From: Gemmatimonadota bacterium
GTDB taxonomy: Bacteria > Gemmatimonadota > Gemmatimonadetes > Gemmatimonadales > Gemmatimonadaceae
Assembly (NCBI GenBank): GCA_947457715.1
Contig: CANGXK010000191.1
Location: 1-5,575 of the forward strand
DNA length: 5,575 nt
Reading direction: 5' to 3'
Shown: one piece after another, positions 1 to 5,575 of the stretch
How positions within the stretch are numbered: the stretch's first letter is position 1
Layout of the letters: every line of letters begins with the position of its first letter
The notes under the pieces: model-generated
Database searches by the model: none
What the model saw: the letters and a program-made list of their open reading frames with translations, nothing else
Told to the model about the DNA's origin: nothing
Position numbers and translations under genes: made by a program

Positions 1-129
1 AGCGTACTGGTTGCTTACACCATCCTCCGGACCTGGCTGTCGCGAAGGCGGTCGCTGTTCTTTGCGGTCGTCGTCTTCTCGTTTCTGCTGGCGGTCAGGG
101 CCCCGGGGTTTCCGGTCTTTCAGGCTTGA
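1..129 (+). CDS. C-terminus of a small membrane protein (partial, 5' end outside window)
   Basis: Reading from base 1 in the first frame gives 42 residues ending at a TGA at 127-129, with no start codon needed because the gene enters from the left edge. The fragment has a basic stretch around residues 15-17 (Arg-Arg-Arg), then a strongly hydrophobic run (residues 19-32, rich in F, V and L), then a short Pro/Gly-containing tail. That pattern fits a final transmembrane helix with positive residues on the cytoplasmic side. No family can be named from so little sequence. The gene runs toward the minus-strand cluster and is therefore not part of it. The call rests on composition and the open frame only; a chance open frame of this length is possible in G+C-rich DNA, but the hydrophobic block makes a real gene end more likely. 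Confidence 0.5.
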   Translation, partial: SVLVAYTILRTWLSRRRSLFFAVVVFSFLLAVRAPGFPVFQA

Positions 130-258
130 TCGATTTCGCAGCCTTCGCCATCGTCACACCGCCACTCTGACAATCTACGCGGATTGAGGTTGGTGTCCGG
201 AAAGCCGAGTCAAGTCCAGAGGTCATCACGAGGTCGGTGGGAAACTATTGCGGAAGGA
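130..258. other. Convergent intergenic region, no gene seen
   Basis: This 129-base gap separates the stop of the left-edge plus-strand gene from the stop of the lipase-like gene on the minus strand, so transcription converges here and terminators would be expected for both. The only small symmetric element noticed is CAATC (171-175) paired with GATTG (182-186) around a six-base loop. The stem is short and no T-tract follows on either strand, so it is not called as an intrinsic terminator. A hexamer, gaggtc, occurs twice around 219-235 with no evident role. Confidence 0.5.
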
Positions 259-1632
259 CTACTGATCCGGCTCGTGCAGTCGCACCACCATCCCGGGTCC
301 GGTGAGTGGCTCGCGGTCGAGACGCAGCTCGATGAACGTGGTCGTGAACGGATGGAAGAATCGCACGGCGCCACCCGGCAGCACGCTCGACAGATCCAGC
401 GACCCGTACCACGTGCCGGCGCGATTGGGAGCCTCCACGCCAACGGCGGAGCCGACGGCGGTATCGACCATCGCGCCGGCATAGAGCACGCGCTGCGTCC
501 CCGTGCTCGCGTACAGCTGCGCCGTGAGACGACGTGCACGCCCGCTCAGCACCGCCGAATCCTTCAACTTTGAAAGATTCACGTGAAAGCTGCGATAGCT
601 GGCATCGCCTCCGTACACGTGCACGTCCTGCGTGAACGGCTCCAGCGACGCGCCGTCGCTGAGACCAAGCTGCAAGTTCCAGTCGCGAATGCCGTCGCCC
701 CGTTCGTCCACCGCCCGCACTGCGAACTGCTGCCACGGCACCATGGCCTCACGCGTCTTGCGCACCGCCGCCTCGGCGCCTTCGCACCACGCGACATAGC
801 TGGGGCGCGACGACACCCGTAGCGCGTCGAGCACCATCTGCTGGAGGGCCGGCGGCGGCGCGGACAGAATACTGCCGTGATCCACGTTCGCGATCGGATG
901 CATCGGCACATCATCCTGCGTCCACTCGAGCGCCTGCACGCGCGCATGGTCGGCGCAATCGGCCGAGAGATCGAGGACCACCTTACGGCTGTTCAAGGCG
1001 CAGCCGGCCCACCGCACGGTGCCGTCGGTGCCTGGGCTGTTCGCCAGTGCGCCAAGTCCGCGATAGCCGCGCGCCCCGCAGAACACGAATACGTACGGCG
1101 TGGTCCGCTTCGAATCGTAGAAGCTTTCAGTGCCGAACAAGTCGGTGTGCGACAGCTCCCAGCCGAACCGGCTCCCCAGCTCCAGCGCGTCGAGGATCTG
1201 ATCGCCGGCCTCGAGAAAGTCGGGGCCCAGCTGCCGGCGTCCCTTCACCAGTGCGCCCAGAAAGCTGCGCCCCTTGTGCGCCAGCGGCGATCCGAAGGTG
1301 GCAGGCGCCAGCGCGATCACGTGCTTCACGCGCGCGCGCCGTTGCGCCGTCATGCCGCGGCGGGTCAGCCACGCGCGCAACACGAGCATACCGGTGGAGT
1401 GCACCATGACATCGAACGGCGCATCGTCGGTCAGACCCACACGCTGTCGCAGCAGTTTGTCGAAGCCCTCGGCGATATCGCGTACCGACACATCGTTGGT
1501 CAGTGATTCATAACTCACCGTGCACAGCTGCTCCGCCGTCCAGCCCGCCTCGCGCAATACCGTGCGCCACCGAGCGAACGCGCTGCCGTCGGCGCTGTAC
1601 CCATGCAGAAAAATGAGCGGGCGATCGGCCAT
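259..1632 (-). CDS. Lipase-like alpha/beta-hydrolase with C-terminal beta-rich domain
   Basis: This 457-residue protein looks like a triacylglycerol lipase/esterase of the alpha/beta-hydrolase fold. The N-terminus opens with the strand and oxyanion turn IFLHGYSADG (residues 7-16). The probable nucleophile is Ser79 in VHSTG (77-81), where the usual first Gly of GxSxG is Val. Asp203 in GTDGTV (201-206) and His252 in NVDHGS (249-254) complete a plausible triad in the expected order. An APATFGSP segment (109-116) follows the strand after the nucleophile helix, as in many lipases. From about residue 300 to the end the sequence alternates polar and hydrophobic residues and is probably a separate beta-sandwich-like domain of unknown role. 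There is no signal peptide, so a cytoplasmic location is predicted. The ATG is the natural start because the first core beta-strand begins within ten residues of it; no strong Shine-Dalgarno sequence is visible. It starts 16 bases after the stop of the upstream hydrolase and is probably the last gene of the run. The substrate is unknown; an acyltransferase or lactonase role cannot be excluded. Confidence 0.85.
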   Translation of the reverse strand: MADRPLIFLHGYSADGSAFARWRTVLREAGWTAEQLCTVSYESLTNDVSVRDIAEGFDKLLRQRVGLTDDAPFDVMVHSTGMLVLRAWLTRRGMTAQRRARVKHVIALAPATFGSPLAHKGRSFLGALVKGRRQLGPDFLEAGDQILDALELGSRFGWELSHTDLFGTESFYDSKRTTPYVFVFCGARGYRGLGALANSPGTDGTVRWAGCALNSRKVVLDLSADCADHARVQALEWTQDDVPMHPIANVDHGSILSAPPPALQQMVLDALRVSSRPSYVAWCEGAEAAVRKTREAMVPWQQFAVRAVDERGDGIRDWNLQLGLSDGASLEPFTQDVHVYGGDASYRSFHVNLSKLKDSAVLSGRARRLTAQLYASTGTQRVLYAGAMVDTAVGSAVGVEAPNRAGTWYGSLDLSSVLPGGAVRFFHPFTTTFIELRLDREPLTGPGMVVRLHEPDQ

Positions 1633-1648
1633 GACGGGTGCCGTGCGA

Positions 1649-2815
1649 CTAGCGGGTATGTGTCACGAGCCAGGGCACGGCACGCCGCACACCGTTCCCC
1701 ACCATCAGCAGATGGCCTTCGTAGCGGAACAGTTCGTACGTGGCACCCGGCGTCGCCTTAGCGGCTGCTTCCACGCGCGCGGCGGGAATGATGCCGTCGA
1801 GTTCCGCCCCGACGAATAGCGACGGCGGCGCATTCGGCACGGTGATCGGACTCCCGCCGGCCAGCATCGCCACCGCCGCGAACTGCGCCGGACGCGCCTG
1901 CGCCAACCGGGCCGCCGCACCGGCGCCCATCGAATGGCCGATCAGGTACACCCGCGAACTGTCGATGCGGAATTCGTTGCGCAACAGCACCATCAACGCG
2001 TCGAAATGCTCCGGCGTGAGGCCGAAGACATCGGTTTTCGGCGACACCAGAATCAGCCGCTGCTCGGCCGCGAGCTTCGTCGCGACGCCGCTGCCGTACG
2101 CATCGACGAACATGTTCTCGTCGCCGCCGGCGCCGTGCAGCACCAGCAGCACACCCACCGGCTTGCGTACATTCGCCGCCGGCGGCGCCACGATGCGCAA
2201 CGGCACCAGGGCGTTGTTGGCCCCGCGGTACACACGCCAGAAATCGCCCACCAAACCGATGTACGGATCGCGTCCGCGTTCCAGCACGCTCACTTCGCGC
2301 GCCAGATCGCGCGACAACTTCGCGGGATCGTTCAGGAACTCCGCGCTGCGCTCGGGCGACGGCACATCCACCAGCAGCTTGGCCCGCTCGCGCGTGGACA
2401 GCAGCGCCTGCGCCAACGGCCCCGTGCTGTCCACCACCGCCAGCCGCGCCAGATATTCGTCGCGCGCGGCACTGGCCGGTGCGCCATTCAACGAGCGCGG
2501 CCCCGCCAGCGGCGCAGGCGGCACGGAGGCCGCGCCGGTGAGCTGTGCGGCGGCGGCGTCGATCGTGCCCACGGCCGCCGCAAACTGCCCGCTGAAGAAA
2601 CTCAGGGCCGCGCGATCGACAGTGCGGTTCACCGCCGCGCGCAGGCTGTCCGGCAACGTCTTCGCGTTTTCGCGCTGCGTGTAGGCCGCATCCACACGCA
2701 TATACGCGGCGGCGAGATCGGCGCGCGTGACCTTCGGCGTCACCGGTGCCTGCGCCATCGCCAACGCCGGAGCGCACCACACGGTGGCCGCGGCGACACC
2801 CAGCCACATCCTCAT
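1649..2815 (-). CDS. Exported alpha/beta-hydrolase (esterase/peptidase-like) with helical N-terminal domain
   Basis: The 388-residue product begins with a Sec-type signal peptide: MRMW, a hydrophobic alanine-rich core, then Ala-Met-Ala or Ala-Gln-Ala as the cleavage site near residues 21-23, so it should act outside the cytoplasm. Residues about 28-195 form an Ala/Arg/Leu-rich, probably helical domain. The hydrolase core follows from about residue 200: [11 protein letters not shown] (224-234) supplies the oxyanion turn, GHSMG (293-297) has nucleophile Ser295, ELDGIIP (338-344) has acid Asp340 and EGH (366-368) has His368. The arrangement resembles the PHB depolymerase/feruloyl esterase-like (LpqC type) and prolyl-oligopeptidase-like hydrolases; substrate is not inferable. 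The frame stays open upstream to 2968, but that stretch lies inside the cysK-type gene and reads as low-complexity Arg-rich sequence. The ATG at 2815 is therefore chosen: it creates a signal peptide and overlaps the upstream TGA as ATGA, implying translational coupling. A second ATG two codons later is possible. Confidence 0.88.
   Translation of the reverse strand: MRMWLGVAAATVWCAPALAMAQAPVTPKVTRADLAAAYMRVDAAYTQRENAKTLPDSLRAAVNRTVDRAALSFFSGQFAAAVGTIDAAAAQLTGAASVPPAPLAGPRSLNGAPASAARDEYLARLAVVDSTGPLAQALLSTRERAKLLVDVPSPERSAEFLNDPAKLSRDLAREVSVLERGRDPYIGLVGDFWRVYRGANNALVPLRIVAPPAANVRKPVGVLLVLHGAGGDENMFVDAYGSGVATKLAAEQRLILVSPKTDVFGLTPEHFDALMVLLRNEFRIDSSRVYLIGHSMGAGAAARLAQARPAQFAAVAMLAGGSPITVPNAPPSLFVGAELDGIIPAARVEAAAKATPGATYELFRYEGHLLMVGNGVRRAVPWLVTHTR
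2812..2815 (-). other. ATGA stop/start overlap coupling cysK-type gene to exported hydrolase
   Basis: On the minus strand the sequence ATGA contains the start codon of the exported hydrolase (2815-2813) and the stop codon TGA of the cysteine synthase gene (2814-2812). Four-base overlaps of this kind are a standard sign of co-transcription and re-initiation by the same ribosomes. A weak purine stretch (GAAGGG) lies about eleven bases upstream of the ATG, so coupling rather than a strong independent ribosome site probably drives translation. Confidence 0.8.
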
Positions 2816-3729
2816 GAGGGAAACAGCCCTTCGATCGACAGGTACCGCTCGCCGGTGTCGTAGCAGAACGTCAACACGCGGGCCCCATCGATCATGTCGG
2901 GGATCTTCTGCGCCACCGCCGCCAGCGATGCGCCACTCGAGATGCCGACCAGGATGCCTTCTTCGCACGCCGAGCGCTGTGTGTACGCGAACGCCGCTTC
3001 TTCCGTGACCTGAATGGCGCCGTCCAGCGTGTCGCGATGCAGGTTGTCGGGGATGAAGCCCGGCCCCACGCCCTGAATGCGATGCGGTCCCGGCGCCCCG
3101 CCACTGATCACCGCCGACTTCGCGGGTTCCACCGCGAACGTCTGCATCGCCGGCCAGCGCTGCTTCAACACTTCACTGCAGGCCGTGATATGACCGCCGG
3201 TGCCCACACCCGTAATCAAGTAGTCCACACCATCGGGGAAGTCGGCGAGAATCTCGCGGGCTGTGGTCAGCGCGTGCGCGCGGATGTTCGCTTCGTTGGC
3301 GAACTGGTTCGGCATCCAGGCGTTCGGCGTGCTCGCCACCAATTCGTTGGCGCGCTCGATCGCGCCCTTCATCCCCTTCTCGCGTGGCGTCAGGTCGAAC
3401 GTGGCGCCGTACGCGGCCATCAGCTTGCGACGCTCGATCGACATCGACTCCGGCATCACCAGCACCAGCTTGTACCCCTTCACGGCCGCCACCATCGCCA
3501 ACCCGATGCCGGTGTTCCCCGACGTCGGTTCGATGATCACGCTGTCCTTCGTGAGCAGACCGCGCTGTTCGGCATCTTCGATCATCGTCATCGCGATGCG
3601 GTCCTTGATGCTGCCGCCCGGATTCGCCCGCTCGAGCTTCATCCACACTTCCACACGCGGATCGAACAAGCGATGCAGGCGCACATGCGGCGTGTGACCG
3701 ATGGTGTCGAGAATCGTGGAGACGCGCAT
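2812..3729 (-). CDS. cysK: O-acetylserine sulfhydrylase (cysteine synthase A), PLP-dependent
   Basis: The enzyme makes L-cysteine and acetate from O-acetyl-L-serine and sulfide in the cytoplasm using pyridoxal phosphate (fold type II). At 305 residues it has the usual family length. Landmarks appear in order: IGHTPHVRL near the N-terminus (10-18); NPGGSIKDR (36-44) with Lys42 as the Schiff-base lysine; the substrate loop PTSGNTG (68-74); [10 protein letters not shown] (92-101); the glycine-rich phosphate-binding loop GVGTGG (174-179); [12 protein letters not shown] (216-227); GISSGAS (262-268), whose serine contacts the PLP ring nitrogen; and DTGERYLS (291-298). Residues lining the pocket for the serine acetyltransferase tail in known structures (Thr69, Ser70, Asn72, Met120, Gln142, Phe143) appear to be present. 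There is no C-terminal regulatory domain, so it is not a full-length cystathionine beta-synthase, although a CBS-like activity cannot be excluded from sequence. The ATG at 3729 puts the N-terminus at the normal position; no clear Shine-Dalgarno sequence is seen. It lies downstream of the matching acetyltransferase gene. Confidence 0.95.
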   Translation of the reverse strand: MRVSTILDTIGHTPHVRLHRLFDPRVEVWMKLERANPGGSIKDRIAMTMIEDAEQRGLLTKDSVIIEPTSGNTGIGLAMVAAVKGYKLVLVMPESMSIERRKLMAAYGATFDLTPREKGMKGAIERANELVASTPNAWMPNQFANEANIRAHALTTAREILADFPDGVDYLITGVGTGGHITACSEVLKQRWPAMQTFAVEPAKSAVISGGAPGPHRIQGVGPGFIPDNLHRDTLDGAIQVTEEAAFAYTQRSACEEGILVGISSGASLAAVAQKIPDMIDGARVLTFCYDTGERYLSIEGLFPS

Positions 3730-3812
3730 GAGCCGGTGAGGTCAGAGTGAGCGAACGATACTGCTGCTGAATGCTGCCGCGGTGTGGTGCCGCTGCATGC
3801 TGCCGCTTCGTG
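3730..3812 (-). other. Spacer between acetyltransferase and cysteine synthase genes with a 10-base direct repeat
   Basis: This 83-base gap is the only sizeable spacer inside the minus-strand run. It carries a perfect 10-base direct repeat (plus-strand atgctgccgc at 3771-3780 and 3797-3806), spaced 26 bases start to start, with related CTGC/CAGC units around it. A regulator site, a remnant of slippage or simple G+C-rich coincidence are all possible. I found no convincing -35/-10 pair, no terminator hairpin with a T-run, and no riboswitch-like architecture. Confidence 0.4.
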
Positions 3813-4655
3813 CTAGATGTGGAACTCGATCCCATCATCGGTCGGACGCTGCTCCACCCGACTCGAGAACTGCACCACCGACCGCGCCGGCACCGACGAC
3901 GTCATCCACACGTTACCGCCAATGATCGAGCCATCGCCGATCACCGTGGTCCCGCCCAGAATGGTCGCGTTGGCGTACACCACCACATCGTTCCCAAGCG
4001 TGGGATGCCGCTTCTGATGCGCCAGCTTCTTGCTGACCGCATGCGCACCGAGCGTCACGCCCTGATACAGTCGCACGCGATCGCCGATGATGCTCGTTTC
4101 GCCGATCACGACGCCCGTGCCGTGATCGATTGCAAACGACGCACCAAGCACTGCCCCGGGATGGATATCGATGCCGGTTTCCCGATGCGACCATTCGGAC
4201 AGCAGCCGAGGAAAAACGGGGACGTTGAGCCGGTAAAGCTCATGCGCCACGCGATGCACGGCCGTGGCGAGAAAGCCCGGATAGGCCACGATCACTTCTT
4301 CCAGACTCTCGGCCGCCGGATCACCCGACAGAATCGCCTCGGCATCAAGTTGCAGCGACGCACGCACATCCGGTAACTGGTCCAGGAACGCGGCGACCAC
4401 CTGCCCGACGTCGCTCATCATCGGGGTGATCGCCGCGCGCAAGAGCGCTTCGACCTGTGCCGCTTCCTCGTCGACGCCCGTTACACCCAATTGCGACGGA
4501 TGTGCAAACTGCGGGAAGAGCAGCGCCAACACACGGCCGGCGAACTCTTCCGCCAGCGCCCGCATCGGACGTGGGGCATCACCGGCGCGGCGTTCGGCGC
4601 GGAGCTCCTCGAGAAACGTCGACCAGCGTGGTGGCGCGGCAATCCGATCTGTCAT
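3813..4655 (-). CDS. cysE: Serine O-acetyltransferase (long, EpsC-like type)
   Basis: This 280-residue enzyme transfers acetyl from acetyl-CoA to L-serine, giving O-acetylserine, the committed step of cysteine synthesis. Residues 1-155 are the alpha-helical N-terminal domain, including AYPGFLATAVHRVAHELYR (124-142), typical of serine acetyltransferases. Residues about 160-255 are the left-handed beta-helix of hexapeptide repeats. GIDIHPGA (161-168) and AIDHGTG (175-181) supply Asp163 and His178, fifteen residues apart exactly as Asp143 and His158 are in E. coli CysE. RHPTLG (216-221) supplies His217, matching E. coli His193 with about four extra residues in the loop before it; such a loop insertion is seen in EpsC-like enzymes. 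The protein ends in EFHI with a C-terminal isoleucine, the residue that inserts into the CysK active site in the cysteine synthase complex. The ATG lies 10 bases after the methyltransferase stop; no good Shine-Dalgarno sequence is visible, so coupling with the upstream gene is likely. A serine acetyltransferase is much more likely than other hexapeptide acyltransferases. Confidence 0.94.
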   Translation of the reverse strand: MTDRIAAPPRWSTFLEELRAERRAGDAPRPMRALAEEFAGRVLALLFPQFAHPSQLGVTGVDEEAAQVEALLRAAITPMMSDVGQVVAAFLDQLPDVRASLQLDAEAILSGDPAAESLEEVIVAYPGFLATAVHRVAHELYRLNVPVFPRLLSEWSHRETGIDIHPGAVLGASFAIDHGTGVVIGETSIIGDRVRLYQGVTLGAHAVSKKLAHQKRHPTLGNDVVVYANATILGGTTVIGDGSIIGGNVWMTSSVPARSVVQFSSRVEQRPTDDGIEFHI

Positions 4656-4665
4656 GGGGCAAAAT

Positions 4666-5307
4666 CTACAGCCGTTCCAGCGAAGAGACCCGGTATTGCT
4701 CCGCTTCTGCTACATAGCACTGCATGCCCACCGGTACGAGCCCGCTCCGCTGCATGAGCCCGCGATACCACGACGCTGACTTGGGCGCCGGCCAGTCGGT
4801 GTCTCCCTCAAAGTGATCGTCCTTCGTGAACAGCTCGAGGTACGCCATGCCGCCCGTGCGCTGCGCGACCTGCGCAATGCCGCTTGTAAGTTGGGGGATC
4901 GACAGATAGTTCAACATGCCGCAGCACACGACCAGATCGTACTGCTCGCGCAGATCGAGCGAGCCAAGATCCTCGATGCCGCCCTGCTGCAGATGCCGGC
5001 GCGCCCCGAACTTTTCCACCGCATAGGCGCTCGGATCGACGCCCTGATACGCGATGCGGGGACGAAGCGCCCGCAGTGCCGGATACCAGTGGCCCTCACC
5101 ACAGCCCACGTCGAGCACCGTGCGCACGCGTCGCCCCAGCACCCACTCGGCCGTATGCAACACGAACGACACCTGCCGAGCCAGCTCGGCCGCCGTCTTC
5201 ACCCGATGCGTGGGGTGCCGGTACCACTTGTCGAAATACGCGGCGTCGTAGCGCTCGCTCAGAGAATCCCCCAGAAGCCGCGATCGATATCGATGGCGAA
5301 ACGCCAT
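4666..5307 (-). CDS. Class I SAM-dependent methyltransferase
   Basis: Translated from the ATG at 5307 the product has 213 residues. It carries methyltransferase motif I, VLDVGCGEG (64-72), an acidic end of strand 2 at GVD (89-91) for binding the SAM ribose, and YDLVVCCGMLNYL (123-135) at the motif IV position, so a Rossmann-type SAM methyltransferase is clear. The substrate is not predictable; there are no membrane segments or signal peptide. The start is uncertain. The ATG used here gives a 49-base overlap with the upstream barrel gene, and its first 15 residues (Arg-rich) look like read-through of that gene in another frame. A CTG at 5262 would give a 198-residue protein beginning Leu/Met-Ser-Glu-Arg-Tyr-Asp, a four-base CTGA overlap with the upstream stop, and a GGGGG purine run a few bases upstream. 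The gene ends 10 bases before the serine acetyltransferase and is probably co-transcribed with it. Confidence 0.85.
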   Translation of the reverse strand: MAFRHRYRSRLLGDSLSERYDAAYFDKWYRHPTHRVKTAAELARQVSFVLHTAEWVLGRRVRTVLDVGCGEGHWYPALRALRPRIAYQGVDPSAYAVEKFGARRHLQQGGIEDLGSLDLREQYDLVVCCGMLNYLSIPQLTSGIAQVAQRTGGMAYLELFTKDDHFEGDTDWPAPKSASWYRGLMQRSGLVPVGMQCYVAEAEQYRVSSLERL

Positions 5308-5575
5308 TGGCCGTTGCGCAGTCCGCGCGCCACATCGGCCCGTACCAGATCGTAGAACATCAGCACACCCAACCCCGCCGACGGGCGAAGCGCCGCCTCC
5401 GTGGGGCGGTCGGGCGTTCCACTCGCGGTAGCCAGCAGCTGCACGAACGGCGCGAGCGTGACGTGCGGCGGAGACTTCCCCCACCGCTTGAGCGGAATCG
5501 ACGGGGCCGGAATCGGCTGCCGCAGCTCGACCCGCTGCGACAGCATCGCGCGCGACGCGAAGGTGTGAAAATCAT
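5259..5575 (-). CDS. C-terminus of a probable outer-membrane beta-barrel protein (partial, 5' end outside window)
   Basis: The frame is open from the right edge to a TGA at 5261-5259, giving about 104 residues of a protein whose start lies outside the window. An internal ATG at 5546 exists, but the frame continues sensibly upstream of it (DFHTFASRA), so it is not taken as the start. The sequence alternates hydrophobic and polar residues in short strand-like blocks: VELRQPIP, VTLAPFVQLLATAS, PSAGLGVLMFYDLVRADVARGL and WRFAIDIDRGFWGIL. That pattern is typical of the last strands of an outer-membrane beta-barrel, with periplasmic turns between. The final residues carry aromatic Phe-Trp near the end, but the last residue is Leu rather than Phe or Trp. 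The family (Omp85-like, transporter or other) cannot be settled from this fragment. It is the most upstream visible gene of the minus-strand run and overlaps the methyltransferase. Confidence 0.6.
   Translation of the reverse strand, partial: DFHTFASRAMLSQRVELRQPIPAPSIPLKRWGKSPPHVTLAPFVQLLATASGTPDRPTEAALRPSAGLGVLMFYDLVRADVARGLRNGQWRFAIDIDRGFWGIL

Noticed and set aside
171..186. CAATC/GATTG inverted repeat as a bidirectional terminator
   Set aside because: Only five base pairs with no T-tract on either strand; within chance expectation.
184..573. A 129-codon plus-strand frame starting in the convergent gap
   Set aside because: Most of it overlaps the lipase C-terminal coding region antisense, its composition is Arg/His-rich, and no ribosome site or domain is visible.
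877..1506. A 209-codon plus-strand frame opposite the lipase-like gene
   Set aside because: Its translation is Arg/His/Ala-rich with no fold signature and overlaps a convincing hydrolase on the other strand.
1758..2807. A 349-codon minus-strand frame inside the exported hydrolase
   Set aside because: It is an offset frame of the same strand, Arg/Gly/Ala-rich, without recognisable motifs.
1740..2863. Long plus-strand open frames (314 and 309 codons) opposite the exported hydrolase
   Set aside because: They are antisense shadows of a G+C-rich gene. Their translations are low-complexity (Ser/Thr/Ala- or Arg/His-rich) with no motifs, while the minus-strand frame has a signal peptide and full catalytic triad.
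2816..2968. Upstream extension of the exported hydrolase to an ATG at 2968
   Set aside because: The extra 51 residues lie within the cysK-type coding region, are Arg-rich and featureless, and would bury the signal peptide that begins at the ATGA overlap.
3037..3750. A 237-codon plus-strand frame opposite the cysteine synthase gene
   Set aside because: The opposite strand encodes an unmistakable PLP enzyme; the plus-strand product is His/Arg-rich noise.
3745..3812. Promoter or terminator in the cysE-cysK spacer
   Set aside because: A TATCGT hexamer resembles a -10 box but has no matching -35 element, and the short GCGG/CCGC pairing is too weak for a terminator.
1..5575. Defence system, mobile element, CRISPR array, tRNA or rRNA
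   Set aside because: No transposase, integrase, nuclease, regularly spaced repeat, cloverleaf-like or conserved rRNA sequence was seen on either strand.

Overview
The window is strongly G+C-rich with G/C-biased third codon positions. It reads as part of a chromosome from a Gram-negative-type bacterium. An outer-membrane-like beta-barrel C-terminus and an exported esterase with a Sec signal peptide support that. The style of the proteins (barrel tail, exported hydrolase, long-type serine acetyltransferase) would suit Gemmatimonadota or a related phylum. That placement is an inference from the look of the proteins and is not proven by any marker gene here.

Layout: one plus-strand gene enters from the left edge and ends at base 129 (the C-terminus of a small hydrophobic or membrane protein). 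It converges on a compact minus-strand run that fills the rest of the window. In transcription order (right to left) the run holds: (1) the 3' end of a probable outer-membrane beta-barrel gene, cut by the window edge; (2) a class I SAM-dependent methyltransferase overlapping it; (3) a serine O-acetyltransferase (cysE type), 10 bases downstream; (4) after an 83-base spacer, an O-acetylserine sulfhydrylase (cysK type); (5) an exported alpha/beta-hydrolase whose ATG shares the sequence ATGA with the cysK stop; (6) 16 bases further on, a lipase-like alpha/beta-hydrolase with a C-terminal beta-rich domain and no signal peptide. The tight junctions suggest a single transcription unit whose promoter lies beyond the right edge.

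Functionally, genes 3 and 4 are the complete two-step route from L-serine to L-cysteine (serine + acetyl-CoA to O-acetylserine; O-acetylserine + sulfide to cysteine). The acetyltransferase ends in isoleucine, the residue that docks in the sulfhydrylase active site in the classical cysteine synthase complex. The methyltransferase and the two hydrolases have no obvious place in that pathway. No CRISPR array, RNA gene, insertion sequence or phage-like module was seen. The window is mostly ordinary core metabolism with an unusual set of operon partners; I do not see convincing evidence of a new defence or mobile system.
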